A DNA stretch of 46,640 bases from SG8-41 sp036555615 (lineage in GTDB: Bacteria; Pseudomonadota; Gammaproteobacteria; Burkholderiales; SG8-41). How positions within the stretch are numbered: position 1 is the first letter of the stretch; each line of letters opens with the position of its first letter. Positions 7,779 through 15,959 of the stretch are shown here, piece by piece. The notes under the pieces were generated by a model. That model worked only from the letters and a program-made list of their open reading frames with translations, was not told the origin of the DNA and ran no database searches. Made by a program: the position numbers and the translations under genes. The DNA lies in the NCBI GenBank assembly GCA_036555615.1, contig DATBKZ010000095.1, positions 1 through 46,640 of the forward strand, written 5' to 3'.

Positions 7779-8774
7779 CTAGAACGATATCGAGATACTG
7801 AATGCGCCGAAAGTATCGTGCTCGAGCTGCGTCTTGAACTCGCGCGTTCGCACGACGTGCGTGTAACCCAGGCGCACATCCCGCCACGTCAGGACGAGAC
7901 CCCACTGCAGATCGCCGACGAGCGGCTCCTTGTCCACGCTGCGGCTATCCTCGAAGGTGTTGCCGTCGAGGAAGATATTGCGGGCAACGGCACGGCCCTC
8001 GAATCCGCCGAACAGGTACCACGCGAAGTTCGCCGGGGGAATGAAGAAGCGCGAGCCCGGGATGCTGGGCTGGATGCGCGGTGGCCCGTAATCGAGCGCG
8101 AGGTTCTTGCCAAAGCGCAGCGTCATTCCGCCGTTGGCGTAGGTGTACACGTTTCCGAGCGCGCCGCCAAAGTGCGGCGTCAGGTCGATTTCAAGCCCGA
8201 GCAAGGTCGTGGTGGCCAGCGCCCGCCAGTTGCGCTGGTAGGTCAACAGGATGCCCAGTTCATTCCCGAGCTGGGTATCCCAGCCCTGCGGCTCGGGCGA
8301 GTTGACGATTTCGTGGATGAATTTCTGAGTTTGCTCCGCTCGCGATGCCGGGCCGACCACGCCCAGCGTCAGCGCGAGCTGGTCGAGCCGTCGCCCCCTC
8401 TCGATGCCCAGCCCGATCGTCAGGTACAGCCAGCCTGCGTAGGGGCGGTCATCGAGCGGAGGATCGGCGAGGGTGATGTCACGCGGCGTATACATGTTCT
8501 GGCCCAGGGTATAGCCATGGCGAACGTGGCCCTCTTCCGGAAACCAGGGAAGCCAGTGGGCGATGCGCAAGGCCCAGTCCGGTGCCGCCCCCCCGGTTGG
8601 CACCCAGATCAGCGCGATTCCGCTCGTATAGCTCCGGTCGGTGTCATAGAAGAGGTCGTTCTCGACGACGAGGCTCAATATGCCTGGCCTGGGCGCCTCC
8701 TCGCCCCATGCCGTAGACGCGGCAGACGAGGCCGCCAGCGCGACAATCACGATCCCAACCAGCCGCGCAATCAC
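7779..8774 (-). CDS. Lipid A deacylase LpxR family protein (DUF2219)
   Basis: A ~331-residue outer-membrane beta-barrel: signal peptide (hydrophobic VGIVIVALAASSAAS, cleavage near TAWGEE), then the LpxR hallmark VENDLFYDTDRSYTSG containing the Asn-Asp and Ser of the active site, RPYAGWLY, and QKFIHEIV with the catalytic His. It ends in Phe, as barrel proteins do. LpxR removes the 3'-acyloxyacyl group of lipid A in a Ca2+-dependent way, altering endotoxin. Start taken as GTG 8774 (GGGAGA upstream, clean signal peptide); an in-frame ATG at 8810 has no ribosome site. It lies between the UGSC gene and a remnant of a second UGSC copy, suggesting insertion. Confidence 0.85.
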   Translation of the reverse strand: MIARLVGIVIVALAASSAASTAWGEEAPRPGILSLVVENDLFYDTDRSYTSGIALIWVPTGGAAPDWALRIAHWLPWFPEEGHVRHGYTLGQNMYTPRDITLADPPLDDRPYAGWLYLTIGLGIERGRRLDQLALTLGVVGPASRAEQTQKFIHEIVNSPEPQGWDTQLGNELGILLTYQRNWRALATTTLLGLEIDLTPHFGGALGNVYTYANGGMTLRFGKNLALDYGPPRIQPSIPGSRFFIPPANFAWYLFGGFEGRAVARNIFLDGNTFEDSRSVDKEPLVGDLQWGLVLTWRDVRLGYTHVVRTREFKTQLEHDTFGAFSISISF

Positions 8775-8864
8775 GCTGTCTCCCGGATCCCGACACTCTG
8801 CGCAGCGCATCTACATGTCCGCGGCGACGCGAAAACCGCGACGGTAGACCCTGAGCTTGGTGGG

Positions 8865-8965
8865 CCGCGAAACACATGATCCCACAGCTGCGCGAGCGGC
8901 TTCACCCGCGCCTGCCGCGGGCTGCACGGTCACAGCGCTTCGAAATAACCATCGTCATTCGCCAT
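8865..8965 (-). pseudogene. Decayed 5' fragment of a second UGSC-family gene
   Basis: On the minus strand from ATG 8965 the text reads MANDDGYFEAL, stop, PCSPRQARVKPLAQ, LWDHVFRG, and similarity then ends. The intact gene at 7724 reads MAGHDGCFEALW, PRSPRQARVKPLAQ, 12 extra residues, LWDHVFRG. The fragment therefore has Trp TGG changed to TGA and an in-frame 36-nt deletion between two GCTGCGC repeats. Its upstream GGAAAGTCC also matches the intact gene. The rest of the copy is missing where the lpxR-like gene begins. Confidence 0.8.
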
Positions 8966-9099
8966 GATCCGGACTTTCCGTAAGTCTCAGTTCATGAGCT
9001 GGCGCCATGGAATGTGAAAATCCATTGATCTATCTCAAGGCCTGCCGCCGGATTTGCGTGGAAGATGAATCAGTCTCTGGATGGGAAAAGGAGGACCGT

Positions 9100-9441
9100 A
9101 TGCTCGGTCTCCCCGCGGTAGTGGAATGGGCTGTGGCGATCATCGGCTTGCTGGCTACAGGCGGCCTAATCTATCGGGTAATCGAGTTGGTACCAACTGG
9201 GCGTCTGATCAGGTGCCCCGAAACGGGGGCGATCACTTTCGTCGAAATAGGATGCGCGTCGCCCGGAGACGGGTCGGAGCCGAAGGTCACGGTGCAAAGC
9301 TGCGACTTGTGGCCGGAGTATTACCGGTGCGCTGGAAGATGTCTCGCGGATTTAGGTAGAAACGCCGGAAAAGGCGGCTCAGCGCCGCTCAGCGCGATAG
9401 ACGCGCGATTCGGGCAACGCGCCTCCCGTGCGTCCGGCTAG
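9100..9441 (+). CDS. Small one-helix membrane protein with a Cys-rich soluble tail
   Basis: A 113-residue protein: a hydrophobic helix at residues ~6-28 (VVEWAVAIIGLLATGGLIY) followed by a soluble part with RCPETGAITFVEIGCA and SCDLWPEYYRCAGRCL, giving five cysteines in CPxTG, GC, SC and C-x3-C contexts that could bind a metal or form a redox centre. AAAAGGAGGA lies directly before ATG 9100, so the longer in-frame start at 9007 is rejected. The last ~30 residues are low-complexity and overlap the convergent receptor gene by 4 nt. Family not recognised; redox or metal role is a guess. Confidence 0.55.
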   Translation: MLGLPAVVEWAVAIIGLLATGGLIYRVIELVPTGRLIRCPETGAITFVEIGCASPGDGSEPKVTVQSCDLWPEYYRCAGRCLADLGRNAGKGGSAPLSAIDARFGQRASRASG

Positions 9442-10406
9442 TTGAACCTGATCCCGGTTTCCTTGCGGATGCGGACCCACCTTGCGTAGTCCTCCTGCAG
9501 CGTGCGCGTGAACTCCTCGGCGGAGTTCGGGACGACTTCGGCGCCGACTTTCTCGAACGCTTCGCGCGTGCGCGGCTGTGCAATGACGGCATCGACTGCA
9601 GCGCGCAGCTTCTGAACCGCTTCTTTAGGCGTTGCGGCCGGAATCGCGAGCGTGGTCCACGTCGAATAATCGTAGCCGCGGACCCCCGACTCGTCGATCG
9701 TGGGCACGTCGGGCAGGAGCTTCGAGCGCCGCGGCGTCGTCACCGCCAGCGCGCGCAGCCTGCCTGCCTTGATGTAGGGTCCCGAGGAACTGACTTGATC
9801 GAATGCCAGAGGGACCTCCCCGGTGAGGATGGCGACCGATGCGGCGGCGCCGCCCTTGTAGGGCACGTGCGTGAATTTCACTCGCGCCATCGACTGAAAC
9901 AGCTCGCCCATCAGGTGCCCACCGGAGCCCAGGCCCGCCGATCCCATCAAGAGCTCTCCCGGGCGCGCCCTTGAGAACGCGATGAGCTCCTTGACGCTGC
10001 GCACGGGCAGCGAGGGGTGCACGCTGAGGGCGCTCGCAACGAGCGAAATGCGCGACGTGTACACGAAGTCGCGCAGCGGCCGGTACTCGACATCGTCGCG
10101 AAACACCGGCTGGGACACCAGCGTGCCGGGTGCGCCAAGCATGACCGTGTATCCGTCGGGCGGCGACTTGGCGACCACGGTGGCACCGATCCTGCCTCCC
10201 GCGCCGGCGCGGTTCTCGACGACCACGGGCTGCCCCAGAAATTCCGAGAGTCCGGGCGCGATGGTCCGCGCATTGATGTCGATGTTTCCACCGGGGGCGA
10301 ACGGGACGATGATGCGGATCGGCTTGGACGGGTAGCCCTGGCTACAGGCAATTGCGGGCGCAAGCAGCATCAATCCGCTCATCGCGAGCCAACAGGGTCG
10401 TGCCAT
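9438..10406 (-). CDS. Bug-family tripartite tricarboxylate transporter substrate-binding protein (1)
   Basis: A 322-residue periplasmic receptor. Signal peptide (MARPCWLAMSGLMLLAPAIAC), then the family start YPSKPIRIIVPFAPGGNIDINAR, VVENRAGAGGRIGATVVAKSPPDGYT, and THVPYKGGAAASVAILTGEV in the second lobe. Bug receptors bind carboxylates or aromatic acids for a TctAB permease; no tctAB gene is visible here, as is common for Bug genes in Burkholderiales. ATG 10406 is chosen because GAGGAGAA precedes it; the frame stays open upstream to 10646 but without a signal peptide. About 217 nt of apparently empty leader separate it from the LEA-type gene. Confidence 0.9.
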   Translation of the reverse strand: MARPCWLAMSGLMLLAPAIACSQGYPSKPIRIIVPFAPGGNIDINARTIAPGLSEFLGQPVVVENRAGAGGRIGATVVAKSPPDGYTVMLGAPGTLVSQPVFRDDVEYRPLRDFVYTSRISLVASALSVHPSLPVRSVKELIAFSRARPGELLMGSAGLGSGGHLMGELFQSMARVKFTHVPYKGGAAASVAILTGEVPLAFDQVSSSGPYIKAGRLRALAVTTPRRSKLLPDVPTIDESGVRGYDYSTWTTLAIPAATPKEAVQKLRAAVDAVIAQPRTREAFEKVGAEVVPNSAEEFTRTLQEDYARWVRIRKETGIRFN

Positions 10407-10623
10407 GCGGTTCTCCTCGTAACGTTTTTTTGGTGGAAAGATGACAATCTGTCCCCAATCATCGGACCCGTCAAGCACCGCGAGCAACCAGTGTTCCTGC
10501 TGCCTGACAATCCCAAGATCGACTGCGAGCCTGGGACCTCTTGTTGATTTCGATTGGCGGCTGCGGAGCAGTTGTGGTTCAGTCGTGCGGCGCGACACGA
10601 AGAACCGGGGTTGGCGCATGCCA

Positions 10624-11118
10624 TCAGCGGGATCGCTTCCTGCCATCGAAGATTTCCACGGGCAACGTGAACTCCCCTTTCGACTCGAAATGCAGGCTGT
10701 TGAACGCCGGTCCTGCGAGTTGTCCTGTCATCTCATACGAGAGCTTTCCGCGGTACTCCTTTGTGATGACGCCGATCGCCTGGCGCGCGATGCCGAACAC
10801 GGAAATACTCACCGGCACGTCGACGAGCGCCTCACCGAAGCGCGGTATGCTGCCACCCGCGTCGCTGACGCCGGTGGCAAAGCGCTTGCCTTGCACATCC
10901 ATCTGAACCGACAAGCCGTCGAATTCCAGCGGTGAGTTATTGGGATTCTGAATTCGTAGCTTGACCAGCATTCGCACCTCCAGGCCCTCACCTTCAAGCG
11001 GCTCAACGCCTGCGATGATCACGTGAAGGGGCTCGGGGTACTGAAAGCTGGCGCAGCCACCCCACTGAAGCACCCCGACGGCAAGCAGTGCGAGCAGCGC
11101 TCTTCGACAGATTGACAT
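10624..11118 (-). CDS. LEA type 2 (WHy domain) lipoprotein
   Basis: A 164-residue protein with a lipoprotein signal (MSICRRALLALLAVGVLQWGGC; lipobox Q-W-G-G-C at ~22) and a mature WHy/LEA14-like beta domain: GLEVRMLVKLRIQNPNNSPLEFDGLSVQMDVQGKRFATG, where the NPNxxPLxxDGL core is diagnostic. Members are found in stress tolerance and envelope contexts; a desiccation or envelope-stress role is only inferred. ATG 11118 has GGGAG 6 nt upstream, better than the in-frame ATG at 11133. The ~200 nt upstream hold no recognisable gene. Confidence 0.8.
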   Translation of the reverse strand: MSICRRALLALLAVGVLQWGGCASFQYPEPLHVIIAGVEPLEGEGLEVRMLVKLRIQNPNNSPLEFDGLSVQMDVQGKRFATGVSDAGGSIPRFGEALVDVPVSISVFGIARQAIGVITKEYRGKLSYEMTGQLAGPAFNSLHFESKGEFTLPVEIFDGRKRSR

Positions 11119-11325
11119 GATGATCTCCCGCAATGTCGACTTCTCTACGCGGATGCCGCGTGAGCACCCGGCTTCCGCGCCGTCAACGAAAAGCTTGAGT
11201 AACGGGCAAAGAAGCTGCGCAATGCCGACGCAACGAGTGCGTTACGAGATGCGCATCAAGCATGGGTACTGAAGCTAACAATGGAGGCGGCCACGATTTC
11301 TGCCCTCTCCCCCGCTGGTCACGGA

Positions 11326-12162
11326 TCACGGCAGTTTCCAGCCGAGCCACTCGCACACGCCGCGCCCCATCACGTACTCCAGGTCCTGGCCCTTCAGCCA
11401 CGGCAGCTCCTCGGTGAAGAGCGTGACGCCCTGCCGGTACGGGCACGGCAGGCGCGAGAGATCGGTGCCCCAGAACGTGCGCTTCGGGCCGAACGCGTCG
11501 AACGCCTTGCGGAGGTAGGGATGAAGATTGCGGAAAGGATATTTCTGGGTGGTGAAGAACGGGAAGCAGCTCACCTTGGTCGCGACGTTGGGATGTCTGG
11601 CAAGCGCGAGCAGCTGGTCGAACTCCCTGAAGGCCTCATCGTCCCTGCCGTCCACCAGCCCCGAGTGGTCCATCACCAGCTTCAGCTTCGGATGGCGGGC
11701 CGCGATGCGGTCAACGAGGTGCAGGTGCCGGTGGGGCATCAGCATGTAGATGGGCACGCCGTGCTTCTCCGCCTCCGGCCACAGCCAGTCCGCCTTGCCT
11801 TCGGTCAGCAGCTCCAGCAGCGGCGAGCGGTGAAACACAAAGCGCAAGCCGAGCATTCCCGGCTGCTTGCGCCACCCGGCGATTTTGCCCCGTGACTCGG
11901 GCGCCTCCGGGTCGATGCGGCCCATGACGGCGAAGCGATCGGGATGTGCTTTCGCCGCCGCCAGCCCGAGGTCGTTACGGTCGCCTTCCCACGATGGCGG
12001 CACGATCACGACGCGGTTGACCCCCGCGGCGTCCATCTCGTGCAGCAGCTCGCCTTTTTCGAGCGGCACGTCCCGCTGCGCCTTGACCGGCCGGCCTTTC
12101 GGCCACGGCCGCTCCGGAGTGTCCGCGGCCCAGATATGCACCTGGGAATCAACGATCATCAT
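11326..12162 (-). CDS. Amidohydrolase family protein (TIM-barrel, lactonase/decarboxylase-like)
   Basis: This 278-residue protein fits amidohydrolase_2: MMIVDSQVHIW (metal-binding H-x-W variant), a helix LLHEMDAAGVNRVVIVPPSWEGDRND, KLVMDHSGL with a metal or catalytic His, and GTDLSRLPCPY with the conserved catalytic Asp before the C-terminal helices. Relatives hydrolyse lactones (for example 2-pyrone-4,6-dicarboxylate) or decarboxylate aromatic acids. ATG 12162 overlaps the stop of the upstream Bug gene in an ATGA, so translation is probably coupled and the receptor may import this enzyme's substrate or precursor. Confidence 0.85.
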   Translation of the reverse strand: MMIVDSQVHIWAADTPERPWPKGRPVKAQRDVPLEKGELLHEMDAAGVNRVVIVPPSWEGDRNDLGLAAAKAHPDRFAVMGRIDPEAPESRGKIAGWRKQPGMLGLRFVFHRSPLLELLTEGKADWLWPEAEKHGVPIYMLMPHRHLHLVDRIAARHPKLKLVMDHSGLVDGRDDEAFREFDQLLALARHPNVATKVSCFPFFTTQKYPFRNLHPYLRKAFDAFGPKRTFWGTDLSRLPCPYRQGVTLFTEELPWLKGQDLEYVMGRGVCEWLGWKLP

Positions 12163-13142
12163 TGCGCGGACTCCGCGGTGATGCCGGCCTCCTTGATGAC
12201 CTTGCGCCAGCGCTCGAGCTCGGTGCGGATCATGTTCTGGAATTCGGCGGGAGTGCTGCTCGCCGGCTCGAGCCCGAGCGCCACGAGCTGCTTGGTGAAA
12301 TCCGGGTTCGCGACCGCCTTCTTCATTTCCGCGTTGATGCGGCTCACCACGGCTTTCGGCATGCCGGCCGGCCCGAGCAATCCGAACCACGTCGTGTTGG
12401 TGAAGCCGGGCAGCGTCTCCGCGATCGCCGGCACCTCGGGCCACCCGCTCACGCGCTGCGGATGCCCGATCGCGATCGCGCGCAGCCGGCTGGCTTTCAC
12501 GTGCGGACCGGTGTAGGGAATGCCGCCGAAGAGCGCCTGCGCGCGGCCCGCGATCAGGTCCACCGTTGCCGGGCCGCCGCCTTTATACGGGACGTGCACA
12601 AACTTGAAGCCGGCCATCACCTTGAGCAGCTCGCCGCCGAGATGGTTGGGTGTGCCAAACCCCACCGACGCGAAAATAATGCCTCCGGGCTGCCTCTTGG
12701 AGAGCGCAATGAAATCCTGGAGATTCGCCGCCGGCAGCGCGGGATACACGACCAGCAGGAACGGCGTATACACCCCGAGGCCGATTGGCGTGAAATCCTT
12801 GACCGGGTCGTACGGCACCTTCGGGTTGATCGCCGGGCCCGTCGCGAGTCCGCCGGACGTCCCCAGCAGTATGGTGTAGCCGTCGGGCGTCGCCTTCGCG
12901 GCAAGGCCGTGCCCGATCGTCGCTCCCGCCCCCGGCCGATTGTCCACCACGACCTGCTGCCCCAGCGCATCGGTGAGCCACGCGGCAAACGCCCGTCCGG
13001 TCGGGTCGGTCGATCCGCCCGGCGGATACGGCACGATCATGCGGATCGGCCGCACCGGGTACTGGCTCTGCGCCATGACCGGAGCCGCAAGCCACATCGC
13101 GACCAGGAAAAGAACCGGCAATCTCAACCAAGGATGGACCAT
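12159..13142 (-). CDS. Bug-family tripartite tricarboxylate transporter substrate-binding protein (2)
   Basis: A 327-residue receptor: signal peptide MVHPWLRLPVLFLVAMWLAA with cleavage near VMAQS, YPVRPIRMIVPYPPGGSTDPTGR, VVDNRPGAGATIGHGLAAKATPDGYT and VHVPYKGGGPATVDLIAGRAQ. GGGAGG lies before the ATG. Its stop overlaps the start of the amidohydrolase gene by 4 nt (ATGA), so the pair forms a translationally coupled unit. Ligand unknown; a carboxylate is expected from family knowledge. Confidence 0.9.
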   Translation of the reverse strand: MVHPWLRLPVLFLVAMWLAAPVMAQSQYPVRPIRMIVPYPPGGSTDPTGRAFAAWLTDALGQQVVVDNRPGAGATIGHGLAAKATPDGYTILLGTSGGLATGPAINPKVPYDPVKDFTPIGLGVYTPFLLVVYPALPAANLQDFIALSKRQPGGIIFASVGFGTPNHLGGELLKVMAGFKFVHVPYKGGGPATVDLIAGRAQALFGGIPYTGPHVKASRLRAIAIGHPQRVSGWPEVPAIAETLPGFTNTTWFGLLGPAGMPKAVVSRINAEMKKAVANPDFTKQLVALGLEPASSTPAEFQNMIRTELERWRKVIKEAGITAESAQ

Positions 13143-13176
13143 TGCGGCCTCCCTATCCCTCGTTACTTGTCACGCG

Positions 13177-13620
13177 TCACTCGCCCGGCAGCGGCATGGG
13201 CCGCTCCTCCGCAAGCGCAATCCAGCCACGGATGATGCGATAGAGCACCCAGATGCCGACGCCGACCAGCAGCAGCCACGCAAGGGGTATGCCGACGAAG
13301 GTCAGGATCAGCACTCCGGCGAGAACAACCCACAGGACGGCATACCAGAAGGTGCGGAGCTGCCAGCCGAAGTGCGAATCGAGCCAGGTGCCGCGCGCAT
13401 CGCCGCGCTTCACGTAGTTGATGATCACCGCGATGATGGAGGGCCAGCCGGTCAGGAACGCGGTGACGATGAACGCGCTGCTCAGCACACCCATCAGCGC
13501 GCTGAATCCGTGCAGGCCGTAGAGGACATGCGTGAGCGTCACCATGCCCTCGGACGGCAAGACCGCCGGCGCTCGCTGCGGTGCGTCCACGTTGTGATCC
13601 ATCGCCGGTGTATTCTTCAT
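13177..13620 (-). CDS. Inner-membrane protein, DUF4870-like, function unknown
   Basis: A 147-residue protein with three hydrophobic segments: residues ~28-58 (LTHVLYGLHGFSALMGVLSSAFIVTAF), ~88-106 (FWYAVLWVVLAGVLILTFVG) and ~108-128 (PLAWLLLVGVGIWVLYRII). A short basic loop VKRGDARGTWLDSHFGWQLRT sits between the first two. This pattern resembles small DUF4870/TMEM-type membrane proteins. Start assigned to ATG 13620 (AAGG just upstream); ATG 13602 is an alternative. It lies 58 nt from the divergent monooxygenase gene, so a shared promoter region is likely there. Confidence 0.65.
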   Translation of the reverse strand: MKNTPAMDHNVDAPQRAPAVLPSEGMVTLTHVLYGLHGFSALMGVLSSAFIVTAFLTGWPSIIAVIINYVKRGDARGTWLDSHFGWQLRTFWYAVLWVVLAGVLILTFVGIPLAWLLLVGVGIWVLYRIIRGWIALAEERPMPLPGE

Positions 13621-13677
13621 CCTTGAGGCAATAATAGCAACCGGCGCCTCGCATCACTCACCACACATCACGCACCC

Positions 13678-14919
13678 ATGAGCGCACAGCGGCGCGCACT
13701 GGTCATCGGCGGCTCGATCGGCGGCTTGTTCGCGGCCAACTGGCTGCGCGCGATCGGCTGGGACGTGACCGTCTTCGAGCGCGTCGGTGACGATCTGGCG
13801 AGCCGCGGCGCCGGCATCGGCACCCACGAGGAGTTGCGCGCGGTGATCCAGCGCCTCGGATTGACGGTGGACGAGACGATCGGCGTCTGGGTGCACACGC
13901 GCGTCTGCCTCGAGCGCGACGGCAGCGTCAGCCATCGGCTCGCCACCTCCCAGCTCCAGAGCAGCTGGGCACGCGTGTACCGGCTGCTCAAGGACGCGTT
14001 CCCGGCCGGGAATTACCGTTTCGGGATGGCGCTCGAGCGCATCGAGCAGGACGCCGGCGGCGTCACGGCAATATTTGCCGACGGCACGCGCAGCCGCGGC
14101 GACCTTCTGGTCGGCGCGGACGGCGTCTACTCGACCGTGCGCGGGCTGCTCCTCCCGGAGGCGCAGCCTCGCTACGCGGGCTACGTCGCGTGGCGCGGGC
14201 TGGTGGACGAGGCGACGTTCACGCCCGCAGCCCACAAAGAGATCTTCGAGCGCTACACCATGTGCTTTCCGGAAGGCGAGATGATGCTGTGTTATCCCGT
14301 GCCGGGACGCGACAACGACACGCGACCCGGGCGCCGCGCCTACAACCATATCTGGTACCGGCCAACGGACTTTCACGGGGCGCTGCCCCGCCTGTGCACC
14401 GACGCAACCGGCCGCTGCCATGGAATCTCGATCCCGCCGCCGCTCATCCGGCCGGAGGTCACGGCGCGCATCCAGGCCGATGCGCGCGCGCTGCTCGCGC
14501 CCCAGATCGCTGCCATCGTGGAGCGGACCGGGCAGATCTTCTTCCAGGCGGTCTTCGACCTCGAGTCGCCGCGCATGGCGCTCGGGCGGGTGGCGCTGCT
14601 CGGGGACGCCGCGTTCGTCGCGCGCCCCCACGTGGGCGCCGGCGTGACCAAGGCCGCGCTGGATGCCGAGTGCCTGGCGCGCGAGATCAAGGCGGCCGAC
14701 GGCGATCTCGACACGGCGCTTGCGCGCTACGAGCAGGACCGGCGTCTCTTCGGCACGCGCATCGTCGCCCGCGCCCGGCGGCTCGGCGCCTATATCGAGG
14801 CGCAACTGAAGCCGCCCGCGGAGCGCACTGAGGCGGAGCGTCAGCCGCCGCCGGAATACCTGATGCGCGAGGTCGGCACCATCAACCTCGATCTCAAGGC
14901 CCTGACCGCGCCCGCCTGA
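13678..14919 (+). CDS. FAD-dependent aromatic monooxygenase (2,6-dihydroxypyridine 3-monooxygenase-like)
   Basis: A 413-residue group A flavoprotein. It has the dinucleotide motif RALVIGGSIGGLFAANWL (residues 6-23), the DG motif LVGADGVYSTVR (~residues 144-155), and the second FAD motif GRVALLGDAAFVARPHVGAGVTKA (~residues 302-325). The RPHVGAGVTKAALDA version is closest to DhpH/6-hydroxynicotinate-type hydroxylases of N-heterocycles. It should use NAD(P)H and O2 to hydroxylate an aromatic ring. The next gene, a Bug receptor 77 nt downstream on the same strand, may supply the substrate. No obvious ribosome site before the ATG. Confidence 0.85.
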   Translation: MSAQRRALVIGGSIGGLFAANWLRAIGWDVTVFERVGDDLASRGAGIGTHEELRAVIQRLGLTVDETIGVWVHTRVCLERDGSVSHRLATSQLQSSWARVYRLLKDAFPAGNYRFGMALERIEQDAGGVTAIFADGTRSRGDLLVGADGVYSTVRGLLLPEAQPRYAGYVAWRGLVDEATFTPAAHKEIFERYTMCFPEGEMMLCYPVPGRDNDTRPGRRAYNHIWYRPTDFHGALPRLCTDATGRCHGISIPPPLIRPEVTARIQADARALLAPQIAAIVERTGQIFFQAVFDLESPRMALGRVALLGDAAFVARPHVGAGVTKAALDAECLAREIKAADGDLDTALARYEQDRRLFGTRIVARARRLGAYIEAQLKPPAERTEAERQPPPEYLMREVGTINLDLKALTAPA

Positions 14920-14943
14920 GGGATGAGGGCTGAGGGATGACGG

Positions 14944-14972
14944 GTGTCACGTTGGTAACGGGGTGGTGGGAG
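14944..14972. repeat. Partial copy of the dispersed intergenic repeat
   Basis: GTGTCAC-gttg-GTAACGGGGTGGTGGGAG matches the right half of the repeat at 17921 (GTGTCAC-caa-GTGACGGGGTGGTTGG). The leading CCCCTCCT hairpin is absent. Confidence 0.5.
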
Positions 14973-14996
14973 AATAGCAAGTCAAGGAGGGACCCA

Positions 14997-15959
14997 ATGA
15001 AAAGAATCGCAGGCATCACGGCACTGAGTGCCCTGCTGGCAGTGACGCCGGGCTTGTTCGCGCAGCCGTATCCGTCGAAACCCGTCAGAATCATCGTCCC
15101 CTTCGCGCCGGGCGGCGGGGTGGACTTCATCGCGCGGCTCGTCGGCCAGAGACTGGGCGCGGCGCTCGGGCAGCAGATCATCGTGGAGAACCGCCCGGGA
15201 GCGGGCAGCGCGATCGGCACGGAGGTCGCCATCCGCTCGGCCCCGGACGGCTACACGCTGCTCGAGATCTCGCCGAGCTACGTCATCAATCCGAGCCTAC
15301 GCGCGCCGAATTTCGATCCGCTCAATGACTACACGCCGATCGTGCTGATCGGCAAGGGGCCCTTCGTCCTGGTCGCGCATCCGTCGCTCCCGGCGCGCAA
15401 CGCCCGCGAGCTGGTCGCGCTCGCCAAATCACGGCCCGGCGACATCCTCTACGGCAGCAGCGGACAGGGCACCATCGTCCATCTCACCACCGAGCTCTTC
15501 CTCCACATGGCCAAGGTGAGGATGACGGGCGTCCAGTACAAGGGCGGCGGGCCGGCGCTGATCGACGTCATCGCGGGCCACGTCCAGGTGGTCTTCTCGC
15601 CGCCGCAGACGGGGCTCCCCCACGTCAAGGCGCGGCGGGTGCGCGCGATCGGGATGACGAGCGCAAAGCGCATTCCCACGGAGCCGGACATCCCGGCGCT
15701 TGCCGAAACCGTGCCCGGCTACGAGTCCACCAACTGGCACGCGATGATCGGGCCGAAAGGCATTCCGCCCGCGGTGGTGGAGCGCATCAGCGCCGAGGTG
15801 AGGAAGATCGTGTCCCAGAAGGACATGGTGGCGAGGCTCCACGGGAGCGGCGTCTTCCCGGCCGGCGGCGGCTCGCCCGAGGTCGTCCGCGAGCTGATTC
15901 GCAAGGACTACGAGCAGTGGAAGAAGGTCATCGCCCAGGCTGGCATCAAGCCGGAATAA
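14997..15959 (+). CDS. Bug-family tripartite tricarboxylate transporter substrate-binding protein (3)
   Basis: A 320-residue periplasmic receptor with signal peptide (MKRIAGITALSALLAVTPG, cleavage near LFAQP), YPSKPVRIIVPFAPGGGVDFIAR, IVENRPGAGSAIGTEVAIRSAPDGYT and GVQYKGGGPALIDVIAGHV. AAGGAGG lies 7 nt before ATG 14997, which rules out the in-frame ATG at 14937. It follows the flavin monooxygenase on the same strand and overlaps the convergent dioxygenase gene by 14 nt at its 3' end. Confidence 0.9.
   Translation: MKRIAGITALSALLAVTPGLFAQPYPSKPVRIIVPFAPGGGVDFIARLVGQRLGAALGQQIIVENRPGAGSAIGTEVAIRSAPDGYTLLEISPSYVINPSLRAPNFDPLNDYTPIVLIGKGPFVLVAHPSLPARNARELVALAKSRPGDILYGSSGQGTIVHLTTELFLHMAKVRMTGVQYKGGGPALIDVIAGHVQVVFSPPQTGLPHVKARRVRAIGMTSAKRIPTEPDIPALAETVPGYESTNWHAMIGPKGIPPAVVERISAEVRKIVSQKDMVARLHGSGVFPAGGGSPEVVRELIRKDYEQWKKVIAQAGIKPE

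Noticed and set aside
6504..8879. 791-codon plus-strand frame opposite the UGSC and LpxR genes
   Set aside because: No domains; it is the complement of two well-supported genes.
8969..9099. Longer start for the 113-residue membrane protein at 9007
   Set aside because: The extra 31 residues have no signal and the ribosome site is at 9086-9095, immediately before ATG 9100.
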